Positions 61,125 to 64,000 of a stretch of 64,000 nt of DNA are shown one piece after another. Under the pieces are notes generated by a model that saw only the letters and a program-made list of their open reading frames with translations, was not told where the DNA came from and searched no databases. Location of the stretch: the NCBI RefSeq assembly GCF_902148855.1, contig NC_043960.1:52315515-52379514 (forward strand), given 5' to 3'. The translations under genes were made by a program, and so were the position numbers. How positions within the stretch are numbered: the first letter of the stretch is position 1; each line of letters opens with the position of its first letter. The DNA comes from Sphaeramia orbicularis (Eukaryota > Chordata > Actinopteri > Kurtiformes > Apogonidae).

Positions 61125-61620
61125 ATAAAGACCCAGTGCTACTTTTGTGGCAGTTCCAAAAATAAAATTTCTCTTGATTTAACCTTTCTTAATTAATCAC
61201 CCTTTATTTTAACATTATCTTCTGTATTTTGCCTTTTTTCAGTGAAAATCAGGCATTGTCCTATATTTAAATTACTGATCACATAGATGTTCATAAAAGC
61301 TCAGATTAGATCAGAAACAGTGAAAATTGATGGAAAAAGTGACTTTATCCAGCAAATATATCAACAACTGAACGTAAAAATAATCATCTCCGTCCAGTCA
61401 TTGATCCAACTCCATGGGTTTTACTGGTGAATCAATGTTGTAGATGACGGTGTTTCCACATTCACTACGGAGCCTTTGAACGTCCAAATGGGTCATATCT
61501 GATGACTATGAAAAGATGGCAAACTATATTTTACACCAATTATATACATGTATTGATAGATCATAAGTTATTGAACATTTTAGATCAGTAGACTGTTTTG
61601 GTTGCCAGTAGCTGTTAGGA
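61125..61620 (-). mobile_element. Miniature element, family M, copy 3
   Basis: Reverse-oriented relative to copies 1 and 2. It begins ATAAAGACCCAGTGCTACTT and ends TTGCCAGTAGCTGTTAGG, with GGTTTTACTGGTGAATCAAT and AAATGGGTCATATCTGATGA between. It directly abuts the right target duplication of hAT element E. Confidence 0.82.
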
Positions 61621-61838
61621 TTTTGGAGGGTTACATCTTTTTTTTTTTTTTTTACTTGGCATGAACTTGAAATACCTGTTGAAATCTTGCATTTTGCTCA
61701 TAATTTATATTCCCTCCCAAGTGTATGTAAAATATTCTAAACCGAGAATTGCCCATGTTGGGAGTAACCTGTCTTTTCATAAAAAAAAAAAAAAAAAAAA
61801 AAGAAATGTATTTATTTCTACTTTTTTTTTTTTTGCAG

Positions 61839-62035
61839 GTTTTGGATATTGTGGTGTCCTGTTGAGCTCAGCTGCAGGACTTGCACCATGGACTGGTATT
61901 GTCTCAGGAGTGTTAGGGACTTTGGGGACAAGTAACTAACTTAAGGTTTTGTTGTTTTTTACTTTGACCTTTACAAGATCTCATACAAAGTGTTTCCAGG
62001 TGCCTGTGTGCTCAATAAATGTCTTAACCTACTTG
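61839..62035 (+). other. Probable gng5 terminal non-coding exon with AATAAA
   Basis: A strong acceptor (a T-run then GCAG at 61838) is followed by about 180 bases of balanced composition and AATAAA at 62014-62019. Together with the donor at 57910 after the gng5 stop, this fits a spliced 3' untranslated exon. The frame running through it (61661-61939) has no known relative and starts in intron. The link is inferred. Confidence 0.5.
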
Positions 62036-62288
62036 ATAAGAGGAATCAAACATCAACACACATAAGTGCCTTGTGAATTGCACATTTTTCTTACCTAATT
62101 TTGAGAAAAATAAACATTTCCACATTTTAAAACTGTAGATGCATGTTTTATTAAAGAGAATTTACAAACCTGTGAAATGTTATCCAGTTATTTGGAAAGT
62201 AGCAAAAAGCATAGCTACACAAGGTTTACTGTACAAAACTCACTGATCTGTGTCATTTCCACAAAGATGTGATTAGAAACTGTTGGTT

Positions 62289-63223
62289 TAAAGCTATACC
62301 TACTGATGTGGCATTTCTCACAGCACTTAGAAAAAGTAAAAGTTTGAACATGAACAACCCGCCGTCCTCCAAAGCCCCGCCCACTTCCCCCTGCCTGAGC
62401 TCTGATACTCTCCTCCTCTCACATGATGCGCGTGGTGGAAGCGGAGGTTGAGGTCCGGTTCGCTTCGACGTGGGTGCAGACCCCTCCCTCAGCAATCAGA
62501 TACATCATCCACCTGCCGCGGCTCCTGTTTCATCAGTAGACCCTGTATTTAAGGGTCTGGTCTGTGCAGTGCTGGGTCAGTCACTAGGGAGATGAGGTGC
62601 CCAGGCGATGGGCACCACTGTGAACGTGCGGCCTCTGCGAATTTTCCGTGGACATTTTAGGTTTCATGGTCCATACATTTATCATCCTACATTGTGTGAC
62701 ACCAAGTACATGTACCTGTATGAGTCCCATGGTCATAAAAGCCGACCTTTGTGTAGACCTGTCTGTTTAGTCCAGTACACCAGATTCCTGGACTTCATCT
62801 CCATCCTTCATTCACCAGACTCCTGTTTGTTCCCCTCGGTTGTTGTTTCTGTTAATAAATCTGTTTTTTCCCTTCCACATGTGCATTTCAGTTCTATTCA
62901 TACACATCCTTAGACAGTAGACTGGTCAGTGACAGGAGGAGCAGCGCGAGTGAAGCGTCAGATTCAGAGGTACACATATTGGATGTGGGGACGGCGGTAA
63001 TGGATGATTGACAGGAGGCTCAGCCAATTATTTCATTCAGAGTGAATAAAATGATTTGTCAGAATTTTATCAGAAATACGAGCAATACATGAGAATTAAA
63101 GATTTTTGAATTTCAGTACCTGGTGGATTTCTTTTACATTTTAGTTTGACACATGCTTATTAGGAGCATTTTAAGATGACAAAAGAAAAGTGTAAAAATG
63201 CCACATCATACGGTATAGCTTTA
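62289..63223. mobile_element. Element with inverted ends, about 935 bases
   Basis: TAAAGCTATACCTACTGATG followed by TGGCATTTCTCAC at the left is matched by the reverse complement of AAATGCCACATCATACGGTA then TAGCTTTA at the right. TA flanks fit a TA target. The interior is unusually GC-rich at 62360-62560 and includes an AATAAA at about 62854. I recognise no protein in it. Confidence 0.65.
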
Positions 63224-63615
63224 ATGTGATTTAAATAGACGAAATACAACTTGATATTGTGATCTACACTTTTATAGTATGTGGAGATCTCTCTGGAAAT
63301 GGGCCATCTACAGACACAACTTAAACATAACTCGCAGCTGACTGAGTGTCTGCGTGTCCTCCCTGGTGTCTCTAAAACACCTGCTATGTCTTACCTCAAC
63401 CCGGAGCAAAGCTGTAGACACATCTTTATAAAAGCTGGGACATAATCCTGTCAAATCCAGCTGTCACAGTCAAAAGAACACATATAAACGACTTCCAGAT
63501 ATCTTTTCATGCCCACTGTAATGTTCCTTTGTGTAGGAAAGCCATAAAATGTTGTCTCCATGTAGAGAAAATGTAATTCCACCCTTCTGACCATGAAGGC
63601 TGGTTTAATACGTGT

Positions 63616-64000
63616 TCAAAGCTGGAACTTTCTTCTGCAGGCATCCATCTCATGGCGCTAAAAACAAATAGTACATTTAGATTATTTTTAAGAACAAAAC
63701 ATTTAAAGTAAAGTTAAATCTATACTGAACCTTGCACTTAAAAACTTTTTAATACATTTATTTACACCTATGCCACTTACAGGTGACTGGCAAATTATTA
63801 AAGCTGTAGTGTGTTCATGTAATTTAAGGCATATGTTAAAAAAGTGAACATGACAGTAAAATGGAGCTATATAAATGTTAGCTCTGTTGCACCTGAACAG
63901 CACAGCAGCATGAATCTAAGAGGCTCCAAAGCATAACCCACCTTCAAGACCCACTCGTACTCTCCAAACTTGGAGTCAAATGTGCCTTTCTGCAGAGAGC
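63616..64000 (-). CDS. rpf1: Ribosome production factor 1, last two exons (partial)
   Basis: Nucleolar Brix-domain protein needed for 60S ribosomal subunit maturation. The visible exons are 64000-63942, which continues beyond the window, and 63657-63616. The first encodes SLQKGTFDSKFGEYEWVLK and the second RHEMDACRRKFQL and a stop. The joined end closely matches the remembered human end LQKGTFDSKYGEYEWVHK, PREMDTSRRKFHL. Splice sites are AAG/gtgggt and ttttag/CGC, and the phase is correct. The C-terminal basic tail follows the Brix domain. The rest of the gene lies to the right of the window. Confidence 0.93.

Noticed and set aside
61661-61939. 92-codon frame before the AATAAA at 62014
   Set aside because: Starts in intron, contains a Lys run from poly(A), crosses a strong splice acceptor and has no known relative.

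Overview
This is a 64-kb piece of a ray-finned fish chromosome, most likely a percomorph teleost. That is inferred from a spliced vitellogenin gene, its conserved vertebrate neighbours, and a repeat load typical of teleosts (hAT and Tc1-like miniature elements, L1/Tx1-like LINE tails, a BEL/Pao fossil, CA repeats). It contains a 500-base run of N, so it comes from a scaffolded assembly.

Genes occupy the right three quarters, on alternating strands. A complete vitellogenin gene (minus strand, 34 coding exons, 1,675 residues) runs from 24692 down to 15631. Then come ctbs (plus, 31180-40421, lysosomal di-N-acetylchitobiase), spata1 (minus, 55472-42643, 12 coding exons, 539 residues), gng5 (plus, 57499-57880 coding, G-protein gamma-5 subunit) and the last two exons of rpf1 (minus, 64000-63616, ribosome biogenesis factor). 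I read every exon by hand with splice sites and reading phase, and the four whole genes each close to an integral number of codons. The order and alternating strands of ctbs-spata1-gng5-rpf1 match the human CTBS-SPATA1-GNG5-RPF1 block as I remember it. Vitellogenin beside ctbs is the ancestral vertebrate vitellogenin locus.

The left quarter (1-15000) has no supported host gene. It holds a broken BEL/Pao element, the N gap, a satellite of about 62 bp with one inverted monomer, a GC-rich 42-bp minisatellite, nearly 1 kb of polypyrimidine tract, a 10-bp repeat, a solo LTR with target-site duplication, and a Tc1-like transposon whose Arg/Gly-rich N-terminal coding part has become a minisatellite. 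Open frames across these simple repeats are artefacts of unit lengths divisible by three.

Introns and intergenic regions are largely filled with mobile DNA that can be dated relative to one another. There are LINE tails with target-site duplications of up to 19 bp, a LINE inside a Tc1-like miniature element, a hAT element inside another hAT element, long fold-back elements, and an unnamed repeat (here called family X) with four copies, one rearranged into a hairpin. I found no wholly new gene system. The most informative host-gene observations are two GC-AG introns in vitellogenin, a variant receptor-binding motif, a small CxxC exon next to phosvitin, and candidate nuclear-receptor half-site pairs upstream of the gene.
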